NCBI GenBank assembly: GCA_938082375.1
Contig: CALKCJ010000038.1
Span: 109,857-173,856, forward strand
DNA: 64,000 bases
Direction: 5' to 3'
Source: an uncultured Thermomicrobiaceae bacterium
GTDB taxonomy: Bacteria; Chloroflexota; Chloroflexia; Thermomicrobiales; Thermomicrobiaceae
Below the pieces are notes generated by a model that was not told the DNA's origin, made no database searches, and saw only the letters and a list, made by a program, of their open reading frames with translations. The translations under genes and the position numbers were made by a program. Below, piece by piece: positions 26,807 through 36,246 of the stretch; positions within the stretch are counted from its first letter, which is position 1; each line of letters starts with the position of its first letter.

Positions 26807-26980
26807 CTGTTGCCCTCCTTGCCTTCGCTACTTAGCAGCCAGTGTACCAGGAGAGCTGGCGCACACCTCGCACTCACGCTAACGGCGATGCACGCGGTGG
26901 ACTATCAAGAATCCGCCAGCGCCCAAACCAACCTTAGCGGAAGAGTCAGCGCTACGGCGAGCACCGGTATGAAGACGTGA

Positions 26981-27013
26981 GAACCGGCTCGGCCTGGATC
27001 GCCGAGCCGGTTC
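26981..27013 (-). terminator. Hairpin terminator after the cupredoxin gene
   Basis: A perfect 13-bp inverted repeat (26981-26993 with 27001-27013) and a 7-nt loop lie 33 bp past the cupredoxin stop on its strand. No long U-tract follows. Confidence 0.6.
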
Positions 27014-27046
27014 CGGACGGAGTTCTCTCTCTTTGCCAGGTGCCCG

Positions 27047-27490
27047 CTACTGCACAGTCAGCTTGCCGACCATGCCCAGCTCCTTGTGGCCGGGCACCGT
27101 GCACCAGAAGTCGTACTGGCCAGGTTGGCTAGGAGCGGTAAACGAGAAGTCGGTCGACTTCCCCGGGTCGACCAGCGGCGACGTCGCGTTGACGACATCG
27201 ACATGCAGGTCGTGCTGCAGCGCCCCGACGTTCTTCAACGTCACCTGAACCGTGGCACCCGGTGCAGCGGTGAGTGTGTTGGGGCTGTACTTATATTCGC
27301 TCATCTCGATGGTGATCTTGCCACCAGCTCCGCCGCCAGCTTCACCGCCACCGCCGCGACAGGCGGCGAGCGCGGCACTGACCACCGGGACGCTCAATGC
27401 AAGGAGAGCGCTCCGGCGGAGCAACGCTCGACGGCTCAGGGAGACCGCCAGTCCCTCCTGGCCAAACCCTTTCTGTCGCGCTTCGGTCAT
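27047..27490 (-). CDS. Cupredoxin-domain lipoprotein (plastocyanin/sulfocyanin-like)
   Basis: The 147-residue product has a twin-arginine-like N-terminus (SRRALLRR), a hydrophobic stretch and a lipobox ending at AALAAC (Cys near 44), a Gly-rich spacer and a single cupredoxin domain. Copper ligands are visible as His in LQHDLHVD, then Cys, His and Met in FWCTVPGHKELGM, a type 1 blue-copper site. It likely carries electrons on the outer face of the membrane. AGGAGG precedes the ATG at 27490, and a hairpin follows its stop. Confidence 0.87.
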   Translation of the reverse strand: MTEARQKGFGQEGLAVSLSRRALLRRSALLALSVPVVSAALAACRGGGGEAGGGAGGKITIEMSEYKYSPNTLTAAPGATVQVTLKNVGALQHDLHVDVVNATSPLVDPGKSTDFSFTAPSQPGQYDFWCTVPGHKELGMVGKLTVQ

Positions 27491-27810
27491 ACGTCCCTCC
27501 TGTTCAGCTCAACACCCGTCGCCATATCTGTATCCATGACGGGTAGGCTCCGACACCGCATTAACGATACACTGCTCCGGTCAGAACACCGGCCGGAACC
27601 GAATCACTCCGCGAGTATAGCAAGATGGTCGCCACTCAGGCAGCCGACTGAGCACAGTATCAAACATTTCCCGACAGTTCTCTCTCCTGCACTGTGCGTG
27701 ACGACGCAGTGACCCGACCCCACGGCCGTCACTGCGCTCGGTGTCCGCCACAACGTTGCCAGCCGACTGCAGCCGCATCCCTGGCACCCGCTGAGCGTCA
27801 GCACCGCTGA
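27491..27810. other. Intergenic region upstream of the cupredoxin gene
   Basis: This 320-bp gap holds a likely promoter for the cupredoxin gene (listed separately). No gene is supported here: the open frames are only overhangs of frames in the deacetylase gene. Confidence 0.5.
27614..27622 (-). promoter_or_regulatory. Extended -10 promoter for the cupredoxin gene
   Basis: On the minus strand TGC-TATACT occupies 27614-27622, a near-perfect extended -10, about 125 nt before the ATG at 27490. The -35 (TGCCTG at 17 nt) is weak. Confidence 0.45.
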
Positions 27811-28737
27811 TTACGACCCTAACTGCAGGAGTTCGGTGACGGTGACGAAGCGGTATCCCCGCTCGCGGAGCGCAGCGATCACCCCTGGTAACGCTCGGGC
27901 ATCTTCTGACTGCGCCCCGACATGCATCAGGATGATGCCGCCCGGTCCGGCACCTTCTAGGCACCGCTCGGTGATCTCCGCGGCCGTCAGCCCGTTCCAG
28001 CCGAGCGAGTCGACCGACCACATCACCACGACCGTATAGCCGGCTTGCGGCAGGTCGCGCAACACCGAGTCGTCGTAGTCTCCGTACGGTGGCCGGAAGT
28101 ATGGCCGCATCGTGTCCAGGCTGCCCGTCACCTGGGCGACGATCTCCTCCAGCCGCCTGATCTCGGCCAGTCGCTCCTCGGTCGAAAGCGGCGGTTGGCC
28201 AGTCGAGCGCCCCGTGAAGGACGGGTGGCTGTAGGTGTGGTTGATGAGCTGGTGACCTTCTTCGACCATCCGCCGGACGAGATCCGGATTGTCTTCCGCC
28301 CAGCGCCCGGTCATCCCGAAGGTGGCCCTGATGCCCTCAGCCTTGAGGGTATCCAGGATCTGCTCGGCATAGCCGCGATCGGCGCCGGCGTCGAAGGTCA
28401 GCGCGATGACCGGCTCGTCGGTCTGAACCTGCGCGACGACGACCGCCTTCTGGCCAGGCGGCGGAGTCGGGGAGGGTTCTAGCGGCGGCAGTGTCGGGGC
28501 CGGTGGGGGGAGCGTGGCGGTGGGTGCGGGCACTGGGGTCGCTGTTGGTAGCGGAGCTGGCGTCGGCTGGCTGGTTGGGGTCGAGGCCGGGACGCCCGGC
28601 GTGCTCGGCGCCGGAGCGGTGGTCGGGGTCACTCGGGGTGACGATGGAGACGGGGACGGCGTGGGAGGAAAAGCTTGCGGCCCGGAGCAGCCAGCGAGCA
28701 GTACCACGAGCAACAGCCACACCAGCGGGACGCGCAT
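27811..28737 (-). CDS. Polysaccharide deacetylase (CE4) lipoprotein
   Basis: The 308-residue product has a lipoprotein signal (WLLLVVLLAGC), a Pro/Ser/Thr-rich linker (about 20-100) and a NodB domain. Motif 1 reads TFDAG rather than TFDDG, so the catalytic-base Asp is kept while the metal-binding Asp is Ala; motif 2 is HTYSH and motif 3 RPPYGDYD. It probably removes acetyl or similar groups from wall or exopolysaccharide outside the membrane. The ATG at 28737 is directly preceded by GGAGAGGGGC; an earlier GTG in frame lacks such a site. Confidence 0.87.
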   Translation of the reverse strand: MRVPLVWLLLVVLLAGCSGPQAFPPTPSPSPSSPRVTPTTAPAPSTPGVPASTPTSQPTPAPLPTATPVPAPTATLPPPAPTLPPLEPSPTPPPGQKAVVVAQVQTDEPVIALTFDAGADRGYAEQILDTLKAEGIRATFGMTGRWAEDNPDLVRRMVEEGHQLINHTYSHPSFTGRSTGQPPLSTEERLAEIRRLEEIVAQVTGSLDTMRPYFRPPYGDYDDSVLRDLPQAGYTVVVMWSVDSLGWNGLTAAEITERCLEGAGPGGIILMHVGAQSEDARALPGVIAALRERGYRFVTVTELLQLGS

Positions 28738-28782
28738 GCCCCTCTCCGATCTCACCGGGCACCGAACGCGCGCACAGGAAAG

Positions 28783-28806
28783 GCCGCCCCAGCAGAGCGG
28801 GGCGGC
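28783..28806 (-). terminator. Terminator of the SUF operon
   Basis: GCCGCCCC (28783-28790) pairs with GGGGCGGC (28799-28806) around an 8-nt loop, about 27 bp past the sufT stop. On the minus strand the stem is followed by CTTTCC, a short U-tract. Confidence 0.6.
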
Positions 28807-28833
28807 TTCATCGCATCGCTCGGCGCATCGACC

Positions 28834-29151
28834 TTACCAAATACCGAGTTCTTCCTTCGCCTCGTCGCTCATCATATCAGGCGTCCAGGGCGGGCTCCAG
28901 ACCAGGTTGACGTCGATCTCGCCCAGATTGGGCAGATCGCCGAGCGCGTAGTTGATCTCTTCGACGAGGATCGGCCCCAGCGGGCAGCCCATCGAGGTCA
29001 ACGTCATCGTGATCAGGACATCGGTCTTGCTGTCCCGCTCTTCGAGGTCGATCCCGTAGATCAGCCCGAGGTCGACGACGTTGATCCCGATCTCTGGGTC
29101 ATAGACTGCCCTCAGCCGCTCACGGACGTCGTCTTCTGTAAAGTGTGGCAT
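28834..29151 (-). CDS. sufT: SufT/MIP18 family iron-sulfur maturation protein
   Basis: The 105-residue DUF59/MIP18 domain protein has the opening DVRERLRAVYDPEIGINVVDLGLIYG read in pieces, and the conserved MGCPLG cysteine motif (Cys near residue 55). Such proteins aid Fe-S cluster maturation, as SufT and PaaD-related proteins do. It is the last gene of the SUF operon, 13 bp after sufU, and a hairpin follows it. Confidence 0.9.
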   Translation of the reverse strand: MPHFTEDDVRERLRAVYDPEIGINVVDLGLIYGIDLEERDSKTDVLITMTLTSMGCPLGPILVEEINYALGDLPNLGEIDVNLVWSPPWTPDMMSDEAKEELGIW

Positions 29152-29164
29152 CGCTCTCCCGCTC

Positions 29165-29545
29165 CTATTCCGGCCACTCGTTCAGCCCATAGGCTGCCGC
29201 CTTCAAGACCTTCAAGCTCAACAGCGCGCACTTGCGCCGGGCTGGGCTGATCGGGATGCCAAGCTCCTCCAGCAGATCATCAGCCGTGAGCTCTTTGACG
29301 AAGTCGAGGCTCTGCCCCTTGACCATCTCCGTCAAGATGGATGCTGATGCCTGGCTGATCGCGCAGCCGCGTCCAGTGAAGGTGATATCCTCGATCGCGT
29401 CGTCCTTCAGCCGCAGATCGATCCGGATCCGATCCCCGCACAGCGGATTACTGTCTTCGAAGCTCCGGTCGCGCGGCTCCAGTGTCCCATAGTTGCGCGG
29501 GTTGCGATAGTGATCGAGGATGTGCTCTCGGTACAGGTCAGACAC
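29165..29545 (-). CDS. sufU: Iron-sulfur assembly sulfur-transfer protein SufU
   Basis: The 126-residue product has the SufU/IscU-like zinc site: Cys and Asp in PLCGDRI, Cys in GRGCAISQAS and Cys in RRKCALLSL. In SufU-type systems this zinc protein takes sulfide from SufS. It starts at GTG 29545, 16 bp after sufS, and precedes sufT. A longer paralogue lies at 35139-35657. Confidence 0.93.
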   Translation of the reverse strand: MSDLYREHILDHYRNPRNYGTLEPRDRSFEDSNPLCGDRIRIDLRLKDDAIEDITFTGRGCAISQASASILTEMVKGQSLDFVKELTADDLLEELGIPISPARRKCALLSLKVLKAAAYGLNEWPE

Positions 29546-29561
29546 CGCGTCTTCTCCACGC

Positions 29562-30821
29562 TCAGTCGCCGACGTTGAAGACCTGCCGGACGATCAGCAG
29601 GCCGTCCACCAGTCGGTCGATATCCTCCTCTGTATTGTAGAGATAGACGCTGGCGCGTGCAGTGGCGACCACACCGAGCCGGCGCATCAGCGGCTGCGCG
29701 CAGTGGTGGCCGGCACGGATGGCGATGCCCTCGCTATCGAGGATGCCGGCGATGTCGTGCGGATGGACATCCCCCAGCGTGAAGCTGACGACACCGCTCC
29801 GATCTTCGCCCACCGGCCCGTAGAGGGTGATGCCGGGGATCTCGTCCAGGCGGGCCAGCGCGTAGCGCAGCAGTTCCTGTTCGTGGTGGCGGATCGCTGG
29901 CATGCCCAGGCTCTGCAGGTAATCGACAGCGACGCCGAGCGCTACGGCATCCGCTACGCTCGGCGTGCCGGCCTCGAACTTGGCCGGCAGGTCGGCCCAG
30001 GTCGACTCCTCCAATGTCACTGTCCGAATCATGTCGCCGCCCCCCAGGAACGGCGGCATCGCCTCGAGCAACTCGCGCCGGCCGTACAGCACGCCGATGC
30101 CCATGGGCCCGAGCATCTTGTGGCCGGAGAATGCGTAGAAGTCCACCCCGAGCGCCTGCACATCCACCGGCAGGTGGGGCACGCTCTGCGCGCCGTCCAC
30201 CAGCACCACCGCACCAGCGGCGTGGGCCCGCTCGGCGATCTCAGCCACCGGGTTGATCGTGCCGAGGGCGTTCGAGACGTGGGTGATGCTGACCAGTTTG
30301 ACCCGGCCGGTTGCCAGGTAGTCATCGAGCTGCTCCAGCCGCAGCCGGCCGTCCTCGTCGATGTCGATGTAGCGCAGCTCGGCGCCCCGCTCGCGGGTGA
30401 CGAGCTGCCAGGGGACGATATTGCTGTGGTGCTCGAGCAGGCTGAGCACGACGATGTCGCCAGGGGCGAGGTGAGCTCGGCCCCAGGACTGCGCCACCAC
30501 GTTGATCGCCTCGGTGGTATTGCGCACGAAGATGCACTCTCGCGGATTCGGCGCGTTGATCAGCCTGGCGACTTTCGCCCGTGCCTGGTCATAGGCGAGC
30601 GTGGCGGCTTCGCTCAGCTCGTAGACGCCGCGGTGGATGTTCGCGTTCGTCGAGCGGTAGAAGTCCACCAGTGCCTCGATGACGACCACTGGTTTCTGTG
30701 AGGTGGCGGCGCTGTCCAGGTAGACCAGCGGCTTGCCGCCGCGGACGAGCCGCTGGAGGATCGGGAAGTCCTGGCGCAGCGCGCGGGCATCGAACTGGCG
30801 GGGTGGACGTCGCGTGCTCAT
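29562..30821 (-). CDS. sufS: Cysteine desulfurase SufS
   Basis: The 419-residue class V PLP enzyme has the DSAATSQKP opening near residue 35, HHSNIVPW, the DGAQSVPHLPVD strand, the PLP-lysine motif SGHKMLGP and the active-site cysteine loop with RAGHHCAQPLM near the C-terminus. It takes sulfur from cysteine for Fe-S assembly and hands it to SufU. ATG 30821 overlaps the sufD stop by 4 nt (ATGA). The long upstream extension of this frame is only overlap with sufD. Confidence 0.96.
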   Translation of the reverse strand: MSTRRPPRQFDARALRQDFPILQRLVRGGKPLVYLDSAATSQKPVVVIEALVDFYRSTNANIHRGVYELSEAATLAYDQARAKVARLINAPNPRECIFVRNTTEAINVVAQSWGRAHLAPGDIVVLSLLEHHSNIVPWQLVTRERGAELRYIDIDEDGRLRLEQLDDYLATGRVKLVSITHVSNALGTINPVAEIAERAHAAGAVVLVDGAQSVPHLPVDVQALGVDFYAFSGHKMLGPMGIGVLYGRRELLEAMPPFLGGGDMIRTVTLEESTWADLPAKFEAGTPSVADAVALGVAVDYLQSLGMPAIRHHEQELLRYALARLDEIPGITLYGPVGEDRSGVVSFTLGDVHPHDIAGILDSEGIAIRAGHHCAQPLMRRLGVVATARASVYLYNTEEDIDRLVDGLLIVRQVFNVGD

Positions 30822-32155
30822 AGCCCGATCTTTCGCGCGATCGCCGCGCGAACGGTCGCCTGCACCTCCTCGACCGGCACTCGCTCGATCACCTCGTCGA
30901 AGAAGCCGTCGACGATCAGCTTCACCGCTTCGGTGCGGCTGATGCCGCGGCTCATCAGGTAGAAGAGGTACTCCTCCTCCACCTGGCCCACGGTGGCGCC
31001 GTGCGTACACCGCACATCGTTCGCCCCGATCTCCAGGTTGGGAATCGTGTCGGCGCGGGCGGTCGGCGAGAGGATCAGGTTGCGGTTCGCCTGATAGGCA
31101 TCCGTCCGCTGGGCGTGTGGGAACACCTTAATCAGACCGGAGAAGACGGTGCGAGCCCGGTCTTTCAGCGCCCCCTTGAACAGCAGGTCGCTCGTCGCAT
31201 AGGGAGCGATGTGCCACTGCCGGGTCTGGTGATCCAGGTGCTGGGCATCGTCAGCGAAGTAGAGCCCGAGCATCTCAGCCGTCCCACCAGGGCCGACCAG
31301 GTGGCTGGCAATGAAGGCCTTGCTGAGCCGGGAGCCAAGCCCGACGTTCAGCGTATTGAGCACCGCATCCTGCTCGATCAGGCCGCGCTGGGTGGTGAAG
31401 TTCCAGACGTTGCGGCCCCAGTCCTGGAGCTGGATGTAACGGACCTGCGCCGCCTCGCCAGCGATGATCTCCACCACGTTGGAAGCGATCACCGGCTCTC
31501 CGGCTGTCGGGGAGGCCCAGGTGTCGATCAGCACGACGGAAGCCCCCTCGGCCGCGATGAGCAGCGTATGGGCGAAGATGGCCGCGCCTGGAGTCTCGGC
31601 CCAGACATGGCTGCGCAGCGGCAACGCCACCGGCGTGTTCGCTGGCACGTAGATGAAGACGCCACCGCTCCAGAAAGCACCGTGCAGGGCGGCGAACTTG
31701 TTGTCCGAAGGCTTGACCGCCTCGGTCATGAAGTAACGCTGGATCAGGTCAGGATACCGCTCGACCGCGCTGGCGAGGTCGGTCAGGATGACGCCTTTCT
31801 CAGCCAGCGCCGGATCCAGCGCGGTGTACACGGTGGCCGCGTCGACCTGGACGATGAGGCCGGAGCGCAACGCGGCCTCGCCCAGGCTTTCGACTAACGC
31901 TGGCGGGAGTTCATCGAGCGAGCCGGCGCGCCGGTCGAGCCCGGCAAAGGGGAGAACCTGATCGATCGGCAGGCGCCGGATGTCAGTGCGCCGCCACTCC
32001 TCGTCAGTGCGGCTTGGCATCGGCGTCGCCTCGTAGACCGACCAGGCCTCCAGCCGCCGGGCGCGCACCCATTCCGGCTCGCCGCGCCGCCAGGAGAGTT
32101 CTTCGACTGCCCGGCGGGAGAAGCCCCGCGCGGTCTCTTGAACCGTCGTGCTCAT
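30818..32155 (-). CDS. sufD: Fe-S cluster assembly protein SufD
   Basis: The 445-residue product is a SufBD-type right-handed beta-helix protein. It has YVPANTPVALPLRSHVW, IDTWASPTAG, RGLIEQDAVLNTLNVGLG, the ARTVFSGLIKVFPHAQRTDAYQ segment (read in pieces), the NLILSPTARADTIPNLEI region and the C-terminal DVRCTHGATVG with the conserved Cys/His pair. With SufB and SufC it forms the scaffold complex. sufB lies 86 bp upstream. Confidence 0.95.
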   Translation of the reverse strand: MSTTVQETARGFSRRAVEELSWRRGEPEWVRARRLEAWSVYEATPMPSRTDEEWRRTDIRRLPIDQVLPFAGLDRRAGSLDELPPALVESLGEAALRSGLIVQVDAATVYTALDPALAEKGVILTDLASAVERYPDLIQRYFMTEAVKPSDNKFAALHGAFWSGGVFIYVPANTPVALPLRSHVWAETPGAAIFAHTLLIAAEGASVVLIDTWASPTAGEPVIASNVVEIIAGEAAQVRYIQLQDWGRNVWNFTTQRGLIEQDAVLNTLNVGLGSRLSKAFIASHLVGPGGTAEMLGLYFADDAQHLDHQTRQWHIAPYATSDLLFKGALKDRARTVFSGLIKVFPHAQRTDAYQANRNLILSPTARADTIPNLEIGANDVRCTHGATVGQVEEEYLFYLMSRGISRTEAVKLIVDGFFDEVIERVPVEEVQATVRAAIARKIGL

Positions 32156-32241
32156 AGACCCCTTCCGTGCCTCACCTGTTCGCGGGCCGCGCTGCTCAAT
32201 GGCCGGCCCGCGTCTCCTGCACTCGTTTCGTTGCCAGCGTC

Positions 32242-33654
<1,413 letters not shown>

Positions 33655-33705
33655 CTTCTCGATCCTCTCCCGGTCGTTTACAGCGACGGCTCAACCCGGC
33701 TTCGC

Positions 33706-34494
33706 CTAGGATGCCGTTTCGGCGAACTCCGCCTTCAGCCAGTCATAGCCCTTGACCTCGAGCTCCTCGGCCAGCTCCGGCCCGCCTGACGCGACGATCT
33801 TGCCGTCGAGCATGACGTGGACGAAGTGCGGCTTGATATAGCTGAGTACCCGCTGGTAGTGGGTGATGATCAGCATGGCCATGTTCGGGTTGAAGAGGGC
33901 GTTGACGCCATCGGCCACAGTGCGCAGCGCGTCGATGTCGAGCCCGGAGTCGGTCTCGTCGAGGATAGCGAACTCCGGCTCCAGCAACGCCATCTGCAAG
34001 ATCTCCGCGCGCTTCTTCTCGCCGCCCGAGAACCCCTCGTTGAGGTAGCGTGTCGCGAACGACTCGTCCATGCGCAGCATAGCGAGCTTCTCGCGCATCA
34101 GTCGCCGGAACTCTCGTGGGCTCAGCGCCTTGTCCTCACCGTACCGCGCCTTGCGCACCGAGTTGACTGCCAGTCGCAGGAAGTTGGCCATCGTCACCCC
34201 GGGGATAGCGGTCGGATACTGGAAGGCGAGGAACAACCCCAGCTTGGCGCGCTCGTCGGGCGTCATCTCCAGGATGTTCTCACCCTTGTAGAGGATGCGA
34301 CCCTCGTACACCTCGTAGTTCGGGTGGCCAGCGATCACGTAGGCGAGCGTGCTCTTGCCGGAGCCGTTGGGCCCCATCAGCGCATGGATCTCGCCACGGT
34401 CGATGACCAGATCGAGCCCGCGCAGGATCTCCTTACCCTCGATCCCAGCGTGGAGGTTCTCGATCGTAAAGAGCGGCGCAGCCTCAAGCGTCAT
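33706..34494 (-). CDS. sufC: Fe-S assembly ATPase SufC
   Basis: The 262-residue ABC-type ATPase has Walker [11 protein letters not shown] (about 38-47), the signature [11 protein letters not shown] and Walker [13 protein letters not shown], the SufC form. It drives conformational change of SufB/SufD during cluster assembly. It is the first suf gene after fur, with a GGAGGG ribosome-binding site. Confidence 0.97.
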   Translation of the reverse strand: MTLEAAPLFTIENLHAGIEGKEILRGLDLVIDRGEIHALMGPNGSGKSTLAYVIAGHPNYEVYEGRILYKGENILEMTPDERAKLGLFLAFQYPTAIPGVTMANFLRLAVNSVRKARYGEDKALSPREFRRLMREKLAMLRMDESFATRYLNEGFSGGEKKRAEILQMALLEPEFAILDETDSGLDIDALRTVADGVNALFNPNMAMLIITHYQRVLSYIKPHFVHVMLDGKIVASGGPELAEELEVKGYDWLKAEFAETAS

Positions 34495-34627
34495 CGCGTT
34501 TGACTCCCTCCGTTTCTCATCCGCGTCGTCTCGACTCCGCTCGTGGTTCGCACCACGTTACTATACCCAAACGTTGCGAAATGGCGCAAGGAGACCTACC
34601 CGCAGCCGCGCTGGCGCACCTCCTCTC

Positions 34628-35038
34628 TCACCGGATCCGGTGCCCAGCTTCCTGGCAGCCGGGGCAAATCCCGGAGAAGACGGTCTGGTGGTCGTGGATC
34701 TCGTAGCCGGTCTGCTCTTCAGCCACCTGCCGGGCCAGAATCGCGATCGGCACATCGACATCGACGAGCTCGCCACAGACGACGCAGTGGACGTGGTCGT
34801 GCCGGTCGGTGCGCCGGTCGAACCGCGTGGCGTGGTCACCGAACGGGAACTCCTGGATCAGCCCGTGCTCGGCCAGCAGATGCAGTGTCCGATACACCGT
34901 GCCGTAGGCGATCGTCGGATACTTGCGCCGCACGCGCTCGAAGATCTCGCCAGCGGTGAGATGCCGCTCAGCATTCTGCACCTCGGCCAGCACTGCCAGC
35001 CGTTGCGGTGTCAGGCGAAACCCGGTCTGAAGCGTCAC
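34628..35038 (-). CDS. fur: Fur-family metalloregulator
   Basis: The 136-residue product has a winged helix (about 28-62, with TAYGTVYRTL-like IAYGTVYRTLHLL) and a metal-binding dimerisation domain with CxxC pairs C85/C88 and C125/C128 (structural zinc) and His-rich HDHVH. Fur or PerR cannot be told apart by eye. The GTG at 35038 has GGGAG 10 nt upstream; a TTG at 35044 is closer than usual. It lies 133 bp upstream of sufC, and a Fur-box-like palindrome lies 20 nt before it, suggesting self-control and control of suf genes. Confidence 0.9.
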   Translation of the reverse strand: MTLQTGFRLTPQRLAVLAEVQNAERHLTAGEIFERVRRKYPTIAYGTVYRTLHLLAEHGLIQEFPFGDHATRFDRRTDRHDHVHCVVCGELVDVDVPIAILARQVAEEQTGYEIHDHQTVFSGICPGCQEAGHRIR

Positions 35039-35057
35039 GTGCAACTTGCTCCCATGT

Positions 35058-35070
35058 GAGAATGATTCTC
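35058..35070. promoter_or_regulatory. Fur-box-like palindrome
   Basis: GAGAATGATTCTC is a perfect 6-1-6 inverted repeat in the class of Fur/PerR/Zur boxes. It lies between the divergent fur and sufU-like genes and covers the expected -35 position of the rightward promoter (-10 TGC-TATACC, 35082-35090), so binding should repress that promoter. Confidence 0.7.
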
Positions 35071-35081
35071 GATCTCGCCTG

Positions 35082-35090
35082 TGCTATACC
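35082..35090 (+). promoter_or_regulatory. Extended -10 element for the SufU-like gene
   Basis: TGC-TATACC lies 49 nt before the ATG at 35139. The -35 hexamer position (35062-35067) falls inside the Fur-box-like palindrome. Confidence 0.45.
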
Positions 35091-35138
35091 TTACCCAATC
35101 GATCGGGATTCGTCAAGCCGAGTCGTTGTGAGGTGACG

Positions 35139-35657
35139 ATGGATCGCCAGGAACAGATCGAACTCCTGCTGGATCGCTTTCGACATCCCCGGCACCGTCA
35201 TGCCCTGCCTGAGGCTGACGTGACGATGCCCGGCGGCAACCCCGGCTGCGGGGACGTGATCACGATCTACCTCAAGGCCGACGGCGAGGGGCGAGCCGTC
35301 GCCGAGGTCGCGTTCGAGGGCGAGGGCTGTACCATCAGCCAGGCGGCGGCGGACATCCTGCTCGAGCTGGTCAATGACGAGCGCTGGTCGCTGGACGAGG
35401 TGCTCGCGGCCGATTACCACTTGATGGCAGAGTTAATCGGCGAGGAGGCGGTCCGCTTGCGCCCACGCTGTGCCACCCTGGCGCTCGGCACGCTCAAGGC
35501 TGCGGTGACCAAGTACAAGCGCGACCGGCTCCGGGAAGAGGCCGGACTCGACCACGTGGCGAGCGAGAACGAGCGGTTCGGGATCGTGACGGGGGACGCA
35601 GCACGGCAAGCAGGCGCCAGATCTCACAGCAATACGCTGCCCGAGACCTCGAGTTGA
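35139..35657 (+). CDS. Second SufU-like iron-sulfur assembly protein
   Basis: The 172-residue product is a SufU paralogue with the full zinc-site pattern: NPGCGDVI, GEGCTISQAAADIL and RPRCATLALGTL. It differs from the operon's SufU in the residues around each ligand and has about 40 extra C-terminal residues of low complexity. It reads away from fur across the Fur-box-like site. The presence of two SufU-type proteins could mean a specialised target or an iron-starvation-induced version; that is inference. The ATG at 35139 follows GAGGTGAC. Confidence 0.88.
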   Translation: MDRQEQIELLLDRFRHPRHRHALPEADVTMPGGNPGCGDVITIYLKADGEGRAVAEVAFEGEGCTISQAAADILLELVNDERWSLDEVLAADYHLMAELIGEEAVRLRPRCATLALGTLKAAVTKYKRDRLREEAGLDHVASENERFGIVTGDAARQAGARSHSNTLPETSS

Positions 35658-35690
35658 GCGGCGCCGAACGGCCGTCTGCGTCTGGCAGCG

Positions 35691-36071
35691 TCATGCACCG
35701 CGACGCCGGGAGCGGACGTGCTCGGCGAAGGCCCGCAGGTGCTCCTGGAGTTGTGGGCCAAAACCGCTGATCGTCACCAGCGTGACGCGGGCTTTGCCGA
35801 CGTTCGGCTGAACCGAGATCTCGGCGGTCACCCGCGGCAGGATCCCCTCTCGCCCTCCCAGGACATACACCTGGTTCGGTCGGCCGGTGCGCCCGGCGCG
35901 ATAGCCACGGGCACGGAAGAACTCGATCGCCTCCGTGAGCACCTCTTCCCCCGCCGCCCGAGTCACCACTTTGCGCTGGAACGCAGTACGGGCCATCTCG
36001 TCGCTCAGCGCCGCGCGCTCACTCTGTGTCGTGCCGTTACCAGTCGGAGTGTGCGGCGAGGACTCGCTCAT
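35691..36071 (-). CDS. Hypothetical protein
   Basis: The 126-residue product has a polar Ser/Thr-rich N-terminus (1-30) and an alpha/beta C-terminal part with VYVLGGREGILPRVTAEISV and KARVTLVTISGFGPQLQEHL segments, ending in a basic tail. No signal peptide or known motif is seen. The frame stays open to 36374, but codons upstream of ATG 36071 look non-coding. The gene is convergent with the SufU-like gene and divergent from the phosphoesterase gene. Confidence 0.6.
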   Translation of the reverse strand: MSESSPHTPTGNGTTQSERAALSDEMARTAFQRKVVTRAAGEEVLTEAIEFFRARGYRAGRTGRPNQVYVLGGREGILPRVTAEISVQPNVGKARVTLVTISGFGPQLQEHLRAFAEHVRSRRRGA

Positions 36072-36246
36072 TCCCAGGCTCCCAGGTCGACCCGTGAACC
36101 CGATGCTCCCGTGGTGCGCTCCTAATCCTACCCGATAGCCACGCTCAGAATGCGCGGCACCAAAGCCCGTCGGGTGGCAAGGCATGCCCTCCTGTACAAT
36201 GGGGGTAACCTTGCCACCAGGTTTTGTGACGAAATTGGAAACAGCA

